Source of the DNA: Dehalococcoidia bacterium UBA5748
Lineage (GTDB): Bacteria; Chloroflexota; Dehalococcoidia; Dehalococcoidales; UBA5627
NCBI GenBank assembly: GCA_002419135.1
Contig: DIFM01000005.1
Coordinates: 1 to 13,610 of the forward strand
Direction of reading: 5' to 3'
DNA length: 13,610 bases
Under the pieces are notes generated by a model. That model was not told the DNA's origin and made no database searches. It saw only the letters and a program-made list of their open reading frames with translations. Below are positions 1 to 6,112 of the stretch, in pieces (position 1 is the stretch's first letter; the number at the start of each line of letters is the position of its first letter). The translations under genes and the position numbers were made by a program.

Positions 1-42
1 CGTGAGGTCGAGGGATGAAGTTCTCCCTACATCTTTTCGATA
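1..42 (+). pseudogene. possible 3' tail of a truncated ORF (TnpB-like?)
   Basis: Reading from base 2, an open frame enters from outside the window and encodes VRSRDEVLPTSFR before a TAG at 41-43 or so. The tail is too short to identify. It sits directly upstream of, and overlaps, a strongly structured segment. That is the arrangement of IS200/IS605 elements, where the end of tnpB overlaps the guide-RNA scaffold and the right-end hairpin. The assignment to tnpB is inference from this layout only. The sequence to the left of the window would settle it. Confidence 0.2.
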
Positions 43-135
43 GGGGTATTTAGTTTTCTTTGCCGAAGGACTAAAAGATGTAGGGCAAACGAAGTTTGAA
101 ACAGGCTAATACCCCGACCGTAAGGTCGTGGGAAG
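23..135 (+). ncRNA. structured segment with pseudoknot; candidate IS200/IS605 right end / omega-RNA scaffold
   Basis: Three pairings are visible. CCCTACATCTTTT (25-37) is the exact reverse complement of AAAAGATGTAGGG (73-85). Inside that loop, GGGGTATT (43-50) pairs with AATACCCC (108-115), and the pairing extends to CTAATACCCC if one T is bulged, which gives an H-type pseudoknot. A terminal hairpin CGACC-GTAA-GGTCG (115-128) has a GNRA-type loop, and CCC/GGG extends it with T129 bulged. Bulged-T subterminal hairpins are typical of IS200/IS605 ends, and a stem plus pseudoknot at the tnpB 3' end is typical of TnpB guide RNAs. The structure is seen in the sequence; the mobile-element identity is inferred. 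A different structured leader RNA for the downstream gene is the main alternative. Confidence 0.35.
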
Positions 136-169
136 TTTATTTTTTTAAGAAATGTTGGATGATATATAT

Positions 170-493
170 ATGAGAATGTGGCTTGTAGACCCCGAAAAGA
201 TGTGCCGCCAGCACCTTTTAGGCGAGCATGTGGAACTGCATATGCTGGAAGGCTGCTTGAATAAGGGGAAAAATATTAGCGGATTTATAGAGAACGGTTT
301 TGTTGACCCCACCCTACTACTACCCCGCCACGACGAACTGGCTAGAGAAATGGAGGAACGGGGATACAACCACTGCTCCCCTGTCGGCAAAATACCGCAG
401 ACCTTACAAAAAGGGCATATCGACCCCGCAGCCAACAGGGTTGAGTTGTGCCGGAGATGTGCCGAATGCACAGAGAGATTTTCGAATCCTTAA
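170..493 (+). CDS. T4 endonuclease V (DenV)-like pyrimidine dimer DNA glycosylase
   Basis: A protein of 107 residues from this start. The N-terminus MRMWLVDPEKMCRQHLLGEHVEL lines up without gaps with phage T4 endonuclease V. QHLLGEHVEL matches QHLMAEYREL, so Glu22 here falls on the catalytic Glu23. HDELAREMEERGYNH resembles the later helix RQIELIAECLKRGFN. T4 EndoV excises UV-induced pyrimidine dimers, using its N-terminal alpha-amine as the nucleophile. I therefore chose the ATG at 170: its Met1 falls on Thr2 of the mature T4 enzyme. The in-frame ATG at 152 would add six residues (MLDDIY) and bury that amine. Neither ATG has a strong ribosome site (a weak GGATGA precedes 170). The C-terminus carries three cysteines (CRRCAEC) and is shorter than T4's 138 aa. 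Activity is inferred from homology by eye. Confidence 0.65.
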   Translation: MRMWLVDPEKMCRQHLLGEHVELHMLEGCLNKGKNISGFIENGFVDPTLLLPRHDELAREMEERGYNHCSPVGKIPQTLQKGHIDPAANRVELCRRCAECTERFSNP

Positions 494-542
494 TAATGGA
501 TAGTTAATAATCGTACCTACGGCGACAGATGTCGGCAATATT

Positions 543-694
543 TTTCCTTCTTTGGAAAAGAGGGAGTGAGGGAGATTTGACACATTTCATGCTATCCATT
601 CGGATAACTTGCCAAAATCCCTCTTAATCTCCCTTTGCTAAAGGGAGAGAAGCGCAGAGTGGTATTCTTTACCTGTATTTACAGTTGTCGTTGT
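543..694. repeat. dispersed repeat module A, copy 1
   Basis: About 150 bp closely matching 7580-7734 in the same orientation. Shared blocks include TTTGGAAAAGAGGGA, CTATCCATTCGGA, AATCCCTCTTAATCTCCC and GCAGAGTGGTA. It contains an internal hairpin (CCTTCTTTGGAAAAGAGGG) and near-complementary GGGAGATTTG / CAAAATCCC segments, so it could fold into a branched structure. It is noncoding. Confidence 0.8.
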
Positions 695-711
695 GAGAAG
701 TTTCTCCACAC

Positions 712-788
712 TGTCATTCTGAGGTGAAGCCGAAGAATCCGGGGCTTATCGAATGGCATTCAGATGCTTCGCTACGCTCAGCATGGCA
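712..788. repeat. dispersed inverted-repeat module B, copy 1
   Basis: An imperfect inverted repeat with arms of about 27 nt, opening with TGTCATTCTGAG and closing with CTACGCTCAGCATGGCA. The spacer contains GGCTTATCGAATGGCATT. It matches 7494-7570 and, more loosely, 4928-5002. TCATTCTGAG...GAAGAATC elements of this kind are scattered through intergenic DNA of many bacterial genomes. Their function is unknown. Confidence 0.8.
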
Positions 789-798
789 ATAAAATATT

Positions 799-894
799 CC
801 GTTCGCCCTGGGCTTGTCGAAGGGTCAAAAGAACGAAAGGAAACACTTTTAGCCAATCATCGCCGTTATGGTTCGACAAGCTCACCACGAACGG
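799..894. repeat. dispersed inverted-repeat module C, copy 1
   Basis: Arms CCGTTCGCCCTGGGCTTGTC (extending to 825) and a reverse-complementary arm at 868-894 that contains GTTCGACAAGCTCACCACGA. About 80% of the arm positions pair, around a loop of about 42 nt. A shorter version lies at 7416-7454. Confidence 0.7.
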
Positions 895-970
895 CTCTCG
901 CTGATCCCACGAACGACTGGGGCAATAATCCGCGCATTCTGGACAGGTAGAAAGATTCGAACGGCTGAAG

Positions 971-1171
971 TCATTTCCCTTTCAAAACCCATTCCGCAAA
1001 GCGTCGGTACGAGCGGTCGAAGGTCTTTTCTATTTCGGCGGGAAAAAAGCAGGCCGGTAACTCGTCGAATTGCCTGTGATATGCTATACATTCACAGCAT
1101 TTGCCTTTTCGCGGGCAGGGCTCGTATGTGCAGTTGCACTTTGCCAGATTTGCTTTTATATTGCATTCCAT
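971..1171 (-). CDS. small cysteine-rich DUF6485-like protein
   Basis: A 66-residue protein with eight cysteines (3, 12, 14, 19, 25, 26, 28, 41) in the pattern C-x8-C-x-C-x4-C-x5-CC-x-C, followed by ELPACFFP. I recognise this as the DUF6485 type found in anaerobic bacteria and archaea, whose biochemical role is unknown. The cysteines suggest zinc or iron-sulfur binding (inference). It starts 6 nt after the stop of the methionine synthase gene, so the two are almost certainly co-transcribed. Its ribosome site is poor, which suggests translational coupling to the upstream gene. There is no signal peptide or membrane segment. Confidence 0.75.
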   Translation of the reverse strand: MECNIKANLAKCNCTYEPCPRKGKCCECIAYHRQFDELPACFFPAEIEKTFDRSYRRFAEWVLKGK

Positions 1172-1177
1172 AGAGTT

Positions 1178-2203
1178 TTATCCGTAAACCTTTCTCATCT
1201 CGCGGGAAAGCCCTGTCAGCAGTTCCAGAGCCAGTATTGCCACTTCCTCTTTTACACCTGCCAGTCCGCAACTGGGTGTTATAAGCCCATGCTCTACCAG
1301 TTGTTTGAATGTAATTCCCTTGCGGGTAAAAGGCGCCATTGCCTCCTCCAGCCGGTCTTTCAAGCTGAAAACATTTTCCTTTTGAATGCTTGCTTCGTCT
1401 GTCGGTATTATACCCCAGGCGACAGCTCCGCCTCTTTCGAGGAACGTTTTTACTTCCGCAGGGTACAACGTCAAACTTTCCGCAAAATTATAAGCGTCGA
1501 AATTCAGAATATCGATACCGGTGCTCAAAATAAGCGACCAGTCGGTATTGCCGCAGCAGTGTATTCCTTTCAAACCGCTGATTCCGTCCATCACCTCCTG
1601 CAAGAGGGCAACAATCCTCTCTTTCGGCAGCGAAAAGAAAGCCGAACCATAGGATGTCATCGCCGGCTCGTCGATAAAAATGATAGTATTTTTCGAAATC
1701 TGCCTAAGCTTCTTCTCCTGCCAGCCTGCCTTGAGCCTGAGCAGTTTTGCGGAGGCGTCGGACAACACTTCATCATAAAGTATGGCTTTCCCATCATTGC
1801 CTTTTACGCTTAAGCCCCAGCTCAGAGGTCCGGTTACCTGCCCCTTTACGGCAAGCGGAGATAAATTCGGCTGTCTTAAAAGTTCGTAAAGGCCGGAAGC
1901 ATAATCCTCAGAAATGGGGAATCTATCCGTATCATTCTCAAGATAAGCCATATAGAGTTGTTCCAATTCCCCACTGTGGTCGCCGCTATTGTCTAAAAGC
2001 AGGTCGCCGCCCTTTTCAATAATGCCGGGAAAACCGGTGCTGAATTGTACCGACATTCCCTCTTTAGATGAGCGATTCGGAAGTTGAGGCCAGCAGGGGA
2101 TATCCTTTAAAAAGCCGGTAACTATAGCGCATGCGTCTTTAGCGTCTTTATGCGGCAGGCTCCCGATGATGGTTGGCAGTAAATTAAACCTTGTGTCTTT
2201 CAT
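1178..2203 (-). CDS. core methionine synthase, folate-independent (MetE C-terminal domain type, MesB-like)
   Basis: A 341-residue protein equal to only the C-terminal catalytic barrel of MetE (full MetE is ~750 aa). Visible MetE landmarks: IIGSLP (12-17, the homocysteine-binding IGS loop), IDEP (177-180, amino-group binding) and HCC (215-217, the HxC zinc ligands His215 and Cys217). CGLAG (312-316) supplies the second zinc cysteine, Cys312. Asp236 in LNFDAYNF aligns roughly with MetE Glu665 and may be the fourth ligand. Stand-alone core enzymes, including one characterised from Dehalococcoides mccartyi, transfer methyl from a methylcorrinoid to homocysteine instead of from methyl-folate. That the same holds here is inference. 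A MtaA-type corrinoid methyltransferase of the same superfamily is the alternative. It is the first gene of a two-gene unit with the cysteine-rich protein. Confidence 0.7.
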   Translation of the reverse strand: MKDTRFNLLPTIIGSLPHKDAKDACAIVTGFLKDIPCWPQLPNRSSKEGMSVQFSTGFPGIIEKGGDLLLDNSGDHSGELEQLYMAYLENDTDRFPISEDYASGLYELLRQPNLSPLAVKGQVTGPLSWGLSVKGNDGKAILYDEVLSDASAKLLRLKAGWQEKKLRQISKNTIIFIDEPAMTSYGSAFFSLPKERIVALLQEVMDGISGLKGIHCCGNTDWSLILSTGIDILNFDAYNFAESLTLYPAEVKTFLERGGAVAWGIIPTDEASIQKENVFSLKDRLEEAMAPFTRKGITFKQLVEHGLITPSCGLAGVKEEVAILALELLTGLSREMRKVYG

Positions 2204-2237
2204 ATTGTATGTATTTCCCTGTAATTAAATTAGGTAT

Positions 2238-2246
2238 ATTGTACCA
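2238..2246 (-). promoter_or_regulatory. candidate extended -10 promoter for the methionine synthase gene
   Basis: On the minus strand this reads TGGTACAAT, an extended -10 (TGn plus TACAAT), about 35 nt upstream of the ATG. No good -35 box is seen at the usual distance. No SAM riboswitch or T-box is visible in the short leader. Confidence 0.4.
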
Positions 2247-2279
2247 TACCCGGATACTATTATATTATATTAAAATACA

Positions 2280-2318
2280 GCATTGCTGCATATTGAAAAA
2301 AACGTAAAAAAGCAATGC
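2280..2318. promoter_or_regulatory. inverted repeat in the divergent promoter region, possible operator
   Basis: GCATTGCT (2280-2287) and its exact reverse complement AGCAATGC (2311-2318) flank an A-rich spacer of 23 nt. The right arm ends just before the extended -10 at 2321-2329, so a protein bound here would block the plus-strand promoter. The arms are exact, but 8-bp arms this far apart can arise by chance. Confidence 0.3.
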
Positions 2319-2320
2319 CG

Positions 2321-2329
2321 TGTTATAAT
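2321..2329 (+). promoter_or_regulatory. extended -10 promoter for the small-protein/protease unit
   Basis: TGTTATAAT is a consensus extended -10 (TGn then TATAAT). The best -35-like hexamer, TTGAAA at 2293-2298, is 25 nt away, too far for normal spacing. A promoter resting on the extended -10 is therefore more likely. Expected transcription start is near 2336, about 40 nt before the 97-aa gene. Confidence 0.5.
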
Positions 2330-2376
2330 AGGGAGTTCTGTATTTTAGCTGGAAAAGTGCAATTTGTAAGCTTACA

Positions 2377-2670
2377 ATGGATGTATTAAAGACCATAGTG
2401 CAGTATATAAAAGAAAATCATCCCGAGGCCGGCTTGCCGGAGGCGGATGGCATCTGTTATAAAGTCGATTCAGATAGCAGGAGAAAACTTGGATACAGCC
2501 GCAGTGTTTACAGCGGAGGCGGCTGGGATATCAGTATCGGGCGTCCGGTAACACCTGAAAAAGTCTATAATGTCAAAGCCGAATATGACAACGGCGATAT
2601 TGTATGGGTTGGGCGCGTAATAAACGGAAAGGTGGAGGAGAAAAGTTATGAGAATAATTCATGCAGATGA
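2377..2670 (+). CDS. hypothetical 97-aa protein upstream of, and overlapping, a cysteine protease gene
   Basis: A 97-residue soluble protein without a signal peptide or membrane segment. Its pattern is an N-terminal helix (VLKTIVQYIKENHPEAGLP), then WDISIGRPVTPEKVYNVKAEY and a final GDIVWVGRVINGKVEE. It recalls a small beta-rich domain seen in Dehalococcoidia and archaeal proteins, with a WxVxVxxPVxxPxVYxVxV core; this is a recollection by eye, not a search. Its last 23 nt overlap the protease start, so the two are co-expressed. A possible job is handling or inhibiting the protease before export (inference). No strong ribosome site is visible; the nearest purine run, GGAAAAG at 2351-2357, is too far upstream. 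Confidence 0.6.
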   Translation: MDVLKTIVQYIKENHPEAGLPEADGICYKVDSDSRRKLGYSRSVYSGGGWDISIGRPVTPEKVYNVKAEYDNGDIVWVGRVINGKVEEKSYENNSCR

Positions 2671-3802
2671 AAAGCCATATTTAAGCGATACTGCGAACAG
2701 GAAGTTAAACAGGATTTTCAATAACCGTTTCTCTTCGTTTATTTTGTGCTTGCTTTTCATTTTTATATCCGTCTTTTCCGCCCCTGTTAACATCGATGCG
2801 GCGTCTGCCTGTGACTATCCTGTAATGAGAATTACCCAGCAGGAAAAAGCCCTGCAAAACAAGCTGTTTTTATCCGCTCCAAAAGCGGTTATCGACCGCC
2901 AAATCCAAAAGCAATTGCAATCATTCGAGAGCGGAAGCAGTTTCAGTCTGCTTCCGTATCTGTATTATATCCCTGAGGAGCGCGACCAGGGATACATTGG
3001 CAATTGTTGGGTCTGGGCGGGAACCGGCTGCATGGAAATCGCCTTAAATGTTCAACTCGGAATTACCGACCGGTTGTCCATCCAATATTTAGACTCACTC
3101 TATAACAACGGTGAGGGTGATGATTGGGCTGGTAACGGCGGTTTCGCAAGTTCCTTTGCCGATTTTTACGATGAGCATCAATTTATCATATCCTGGTCTA
3201 ATATCAATGCCCATTATCAGGATTATGAAAGTTTGGATGGCGCTGCAATATCCGCGGACGAAATTGCTGTAAACTCTGGATATCTGGTCGAAAGTGTCGA
3301 TTATGCCCAAATAAGAACACATAGGGTTAGTGAGGACGCCGCCATAATGGCAATCAAGAATATTCTGAATCAAAACAAGGGTATATTTTTTGCTTTTTAC
3401 CTGGCGGATGATGAAGATTGGAGACAATTTTACGATTTCTGGAAATATGAAGCGGAATCTTCCATCTGGCAAAACGGATTTTCCGATGGAAAGGATTGGA
3501 ATGACGAGGAAGGCGGCGGGCATGCCGTTCTTTGTGTCGGTTATGACGACAGCGACCCCGACCCGGCAAATCACTACTGGATTATGCTAAACAGCTGGGG
3601 AATTAATGACGGAAGACCAAATGGTTTATTCAGGGTATCGATGCACTATAATTATAACGATGCCGATTCTGACGGCGATTATAATACTTACTGGCAGACT
3701 GTGGAGCCCGTATACCTGGGTGCGCTGGACAAAGCAGTCGACATATTGCCCGGGATACCGAATTTTAACAACCCGAAGGTTATTACTCCCGCAATCTGGT
3801 AA
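2648..3802 (+). CDS. secreted papain-like (C1A) cysteine protease
   Basis: A 384-residue protein. Residues 1-54 form a long signal peptide: a basic N-region, a hydrophobic core at about 29-45 (FSSFILCLLFIFISVFSA) and likely cleavage near AASA. A propeptide-like segment follows to about 98. The C1A catalytic set is intact: oxyanion Gln114 (RDQG), nucleophile Cys120 in GNCWVWA (usually GSCWAFA), His292 in GGGHAVLCVGY and Asn315 in LNSWG. The enzyme should cleave peptide bonds outside the membrane. The start is supported by GGAGGAGAAAAG just upstream and lies inside the end of the preceding gene. The length fits prepro-papain-like enzymes, with no extra binding domain. Its substrate is unknown. 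Confidence 0.88.
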   Translation: MRIIHADEKPYLSDTANRKLNRIFNNRFSSFILCLLFIFISVFSAPVNIDAASACDYPVMRITQQEKALQNKLFLSAPKAVIDRQIQKQLQSFESGSSFSLLPYLYYIPEERDQGYIGNCWVWAGTGCMEIALNVQLGITDRLSIQYLDSLYNNGEGDDWAGNGGFASSFADFYDEHQFIISWSNINAHYQDYESLDGAAISADEIAVNSGYLVESVDYAQIRTHRVSEDAAIMAIKNILNQNKGIFFAFYLADDEDWRQFYDFWKYEAESSIWQNGFSDGKDWNDEEGGGHAVLCVGYDDSDPDPANHYWIMLNSWGINDGRPNGLFRVSMHYNYNDADSDGDYNTYWQTVEPVYLGALDKAVDILPGIPNFNNPKVITPAIW

Positions 3803-3830
3803 AGCATTAACCTGTGTCTAAAATACTGAT

Positions 3831-3854
3831 AAAAGGGGGCTTTTGCCCCCTTTT
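3831..3854. terminator. bidirectional intrinsic terminator
   Basis: A perfect 10-bp inverted repeat, AAAAGGGGGC / GCCCCCTTTT, around a TTTT loop. It lies between convergent genes ending at 3802 (+) and 3867 (-). A-runs and T-runs flank the GC core on both strands, so it can serve both transcripts. Confidence 0.9.
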
Positions 3855-3866
3855 ATACCGGTTAAT

Positions 3867-4787
3867 TTAGGATAGGGGTAGCGGGTGCAGCGGCAGGTCA
3901 TCATAGAAAGAGGGTCCTTCGTTTATCACATCCGTAGCGGCATTTATAGAATAGACCGTATCTCCTACAATCGCCACATTCCAGGAATAAATATAATTCG
4001 AATCCCAATCGATGCAGGCAGACAGGATATATCCGTCTCTTAAGGCTTTAACCTGCAGGATATATGCTTTCTCCTGGGATTTTAGTGAAGAGTAAGCGTC
4101 GTTTGTATCGGTATCGTCGTTTTCAAGCCAGGTTTCCAGTTCTTCCAGCGAATTGAAGTGCCTCGGGTCTTTAATGGTGTTTAATTCTTCGGTAAGTACA
4201 ATATTGGCATCAGTTAAATCGCTAATGTCGGCATAAGCCTGCGCCAGTTCCGTGTTTTTTTCATCCAATTCTGCCTCGAGGTTTAAAATCCTTAATTCTG
4301 AATCAGCTAAATCCGATTCCAACTGCTCGATTTCGTCCAGCGATGCATTTAAATCATTTATGGTAGCTGTCAATTCCGTTTGCAGGCCGGCAGCGTGCGC
4401 CTGTTCCGCTGCCAACTGTGTTTGCAGTGTAGCTATATTATTTTCGAGTGTTGCCACGTTATTTTCGAGTTCTGCTATATCTGCTTTTGCCTTATTTAAA
4501 TTGCTGTTTTCAATGCCGTACAGAACTCCGACAGCAATCAGACCTATCGCCAGCACCGCTATAACTATAATTTTCCAAAAGCCGGTACCGCCGCTCTTTT
4601 GCGGGGGATACTTATTAATGGCAACCGGAGTTTTGGTAGGAGGTATCGGAGGAACGGATCCCTGTGCTTCAGATGCCGCCATTTTTACCGGCTCCTCCAC
4701 ATTTCTATATCCCTGCTCTGCTCCGCACTTCCCGCAGAACTGCTCATTTCCTTTCAGCTCATTTCCGCATTGATTGCAGTATGGCAT
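3867..4787 (-). CDS. zinc-ribbon, single-TM, coiled-coil membrane protein with a transglutaminase-like C-terminal remnant
   Basis: A 306-residue protein in four parts. There is a zinc ribbon (CNQCG at 4-8 and CGKCG at 18-22: ligands Cys4, Cys7, Cys18, Cys21). A Pro/Lys-rich linker leads to one membrane helix at about 71-90 (FWKIIVIAVLAIGLIAVGVLY). A long coiled coil spans about 95-207, with repeated ENNVATLENNIATLQ heptads. A globular end (208-306) includes FNSLEELETWLEN, LRDGYILSA and VGDTVYSINAATDVI. That end resembles a small papain-fold/transglutaminase-like domain of Dehalococcoidia and methanogen envelope proteins (recollection), but the expected Cys and His are missing, so it is probably non-catalytic. 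The zinc ribbon should face the cytoplasm and the rest the outside. AGGAGA sits 7 nt before the ATG. Function unknown. Confidence 0.75.
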   Translation of the reverse strand: MPYCNQCGNELKGNEQFCGKCGAEQGYRNVEEPVKMAASEAQGSVPPIPPTKTPVAINKYPPQKSGGTGFWKIIVIAVLAIGLIAVGVLYGIENSNLNKAKADIAELENNVATLENNIATLQTQLAAEQAHAAGLQTELTATINDLNASLDEIEQLESDLADSELRILNLEAELDEKNTELAQAYADISDLTDANIVLTEELNTIKDPRHFNSLEELETWLENDDTDTNDAYSSLKSQEKAYILQVKALRDGYILSACIDWDSNYIYSWNVAIVGDTVYSINAATDVINEGPSFYDDLPLHPLPLS

Positions 4788-4815
4788 AAGATTCTCCTAA
4801 AAAATTAGTCCTTCT

Positions 4816-4824
4816 ATTTTAGCA
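4816..4824 (-). promoter_or_regulatory. candidate extended -10 promoter for the zinc-ribbon membrane protein gene
   Basis: On the minus strand this reads TGCTAAAAT (extended -10 with TAAAAT), about 29 nt before the ATG and upstream of the AGGAGA ribosome site. No convincing -35 box is seen. Confidence 0.35.
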
Positions 4825-4927
4825 CAATTGGCTATTAACAGGAGAAGAGGGGAATGTCATCAAGGTCCATAACTGTCATTGCGAACGTCTGTTATCGGGA
4901 CCTGCGGAAATAACATCCAAAAGAAAG

Positions 4928-5002
4928 TGTCACCCTGAACGAAGTGAAGGGTCTAAGTCCATTCGATAAGCCTTGGATTCTTCGTTAAAACTCGGAATGA
5001 CA
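4928..5002. repeat. dispersed inverted-repeat module B, divergent copy
   Basis: It opens with TGTCACCCTGAACGAAGTGA and closes with ACTCGGAATGACA, with ATTCGATAAGCC in the spacer, as in the copies at 712-788 and 7494-7570. A further fragment (TGTCATTGCGAACG, 4874-4887) precedes it. It lies just past the stop of the ABC permease gene, so its hairpin might stabilise or end that transcript (inference). Confidence 0.65.
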
Positions 5003-5014
5003 TTTTTATTTATT

Positions 5015-6112
5015 TTAACTCCTCATACTGCGCCGGAAGAGGAAAGTGCCGATGATGAAAACAACCACCGTCCAGACAACAAGGAACAGGAAATCCCCGC
5101 CGATGGCTTCCATGCCGACACCTCTGGTAATAACGGCGCGTGAGGCGCTGACGGCGTGGGAATAGGGGAACAGGTCGGCAAAGAAGCGAATATATGACGG
5201 CAGAAATTCAATAGAAAACCAGACGCCTGATATCATTGCCAAAGGCATTGAGAACAGCCAGCTTAACGGCTCACCCTGATTCTCCGATTTGGCAAGCGAG
5301 GCTACTATCATGCCGATACCGATACTGCATAAACCGGTCAGTACAAAAATAGCGAATGCCAGCCAGATATTGCCGACTATATCCATGCCGAACAACCAGC
5401 CGAGTAGAATAAATAGAACAACCTGTATGGTGGCGATAATTGCCATACTCAGTGAGTAGCTGGCGATAAACTCCCAGGGGCGGGCGGGGGTGGTCATCAT
5501 GCGCTGCAGGAACCTCGTCTCCTTGTCGCGCAGCATAATACGTCCGGCGGTCGGTATCATTATCAACAGTCCGAAAATGATAATCCCCGGAGCTATAAAA
5601 TCCATCTGCGTTATTTTGGACTCGATGTTTATCGGGTTGGTATTGATGGTAATCGGTATTTCGATTCCTGCATACGAGCGCATTATAGAGTTAATTATTG
5701 AAATGACGTTCGACGATACCGACAGATTACTTTCATCATAAGTAATATCGAGCTCTATATTTCCCGGCATCTCTTGCCATATCATGGCTACCTGCTCTCC
5801 GAAACCTTCGGGAATGACAATATAGGATGAAATGTTTCCCTGTCTTAAGTCTTCCAGCGCATTGTCGGTGTTAGGGTAAGCGTATGCACTAATGACATCT
5901 GTAGCACCCAGAGCATCATTGATGAAAGTATGAGATATATCAGTGCTGTCATTATCTACGACGCCTACGCCGAAACTTACGGATTCATTGCCACCAAAGG
6001 CGAAACCGTAGAGGAGCATAAATACCAGCGGGAAAGCCAGCAGAAAACCGAGAGCCAGTGAATCACGATAGGTTTCCTTGATATTTCTTTTAAAAAGACT
6101 AAAAAATCTCAT
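5015..6112 (-). CDS. ABC-2 type transporter permease
   Basis: A 365-residue inner-membrane permease of the ABC-2 (ABC2_membrane_3) class, which exports drugs, lipids or other small molecules. There is one membrane helix at about 20-38. A large external domain follows (about 40-170, FGVGVVDNDST...), then a cluster of five helices (about 172-190, 214-240, 248-272, 284-300, 340-358). The stretch FLPSYIRFFADLFPYSHAV (303-321) is the conserved ABC-2 segment before the last helix. Its ATG overlaps the ATPase stop by 4 nt (ATGA type), so the two are translationally coupled. Two permeases probably pair with two ATPases. The substrate cannot be read from the sequence. Confidence 0.88.
   Translation of the reverse strand: MRFFSLFKRNIKETYRDSLALGFLLAFPLVFMLLYGFAFGGNESVSFGVGVVDNDSTDISHTFINDALGATDVISAYAYPNTDNALEDLRQGNISSYIVIPEGFGEQVAMIWQEMPGNIELDITYDESNLSVSSNVISIINSIMRSYAGIEIPITINTNPINIESKITQMDFIAPGIIIFGLLIMIPTAGRIMLRDKETRFLQRMMTTPARPWEFIASYSLSMAIIATIQVVLFILLGWLFGMDIVGNIWLAFAIFVLTGLCSIGIGMIVASLAKSENQGEPLSWLFSMPLAMISGVWFSIEFLPSYIRFFADLFPYSHAVSASRAVITRGVGMEAIGGDFLFLVVWTVVVFIIGTFLFRRSMRS

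Larger units (their letters stand above)
494..970. other. intergenic repeat mosaic, no gene
   Basis: No convincing gene lies here. The short open frames on either strand (such as 753-950 and 882-1091) run through repeat sequence and lack ribosome sites. The stretch is made of three repeat modules, annotated separately (543-694, 712-788, 799-894). All three recur in the gaps at 4.9 kb and/or 7.3-7.8 kb. Confidence 0.7.

Noticed and set aside
23..135. Group II intron domains V/VI
   Set aside because: The segment is structured, but the AGC catalytic triad and the ~34-nt domain V hairpin are absent.
1070..1813. 247-aa plus-strand open frame
   Set aside because: Antisense to the methionine synthase and DUF6485-like genes, whose motifs are clear. 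It has no ribosome site and a low-complexity Cys/Phe-rich composition.
3095..3574. 159-aa minus-strand open frame
   Set aside because: Lies opposite the C1A protease, whose catalytic residues are intact. It is a shadow frame.
4252..4773. 173-aa plus-strand open frame rich in Ser/Ala
   Set aside because: Antisense shadow of the coiled-coil region; its composition reflects the heptad repeats on the other strand.
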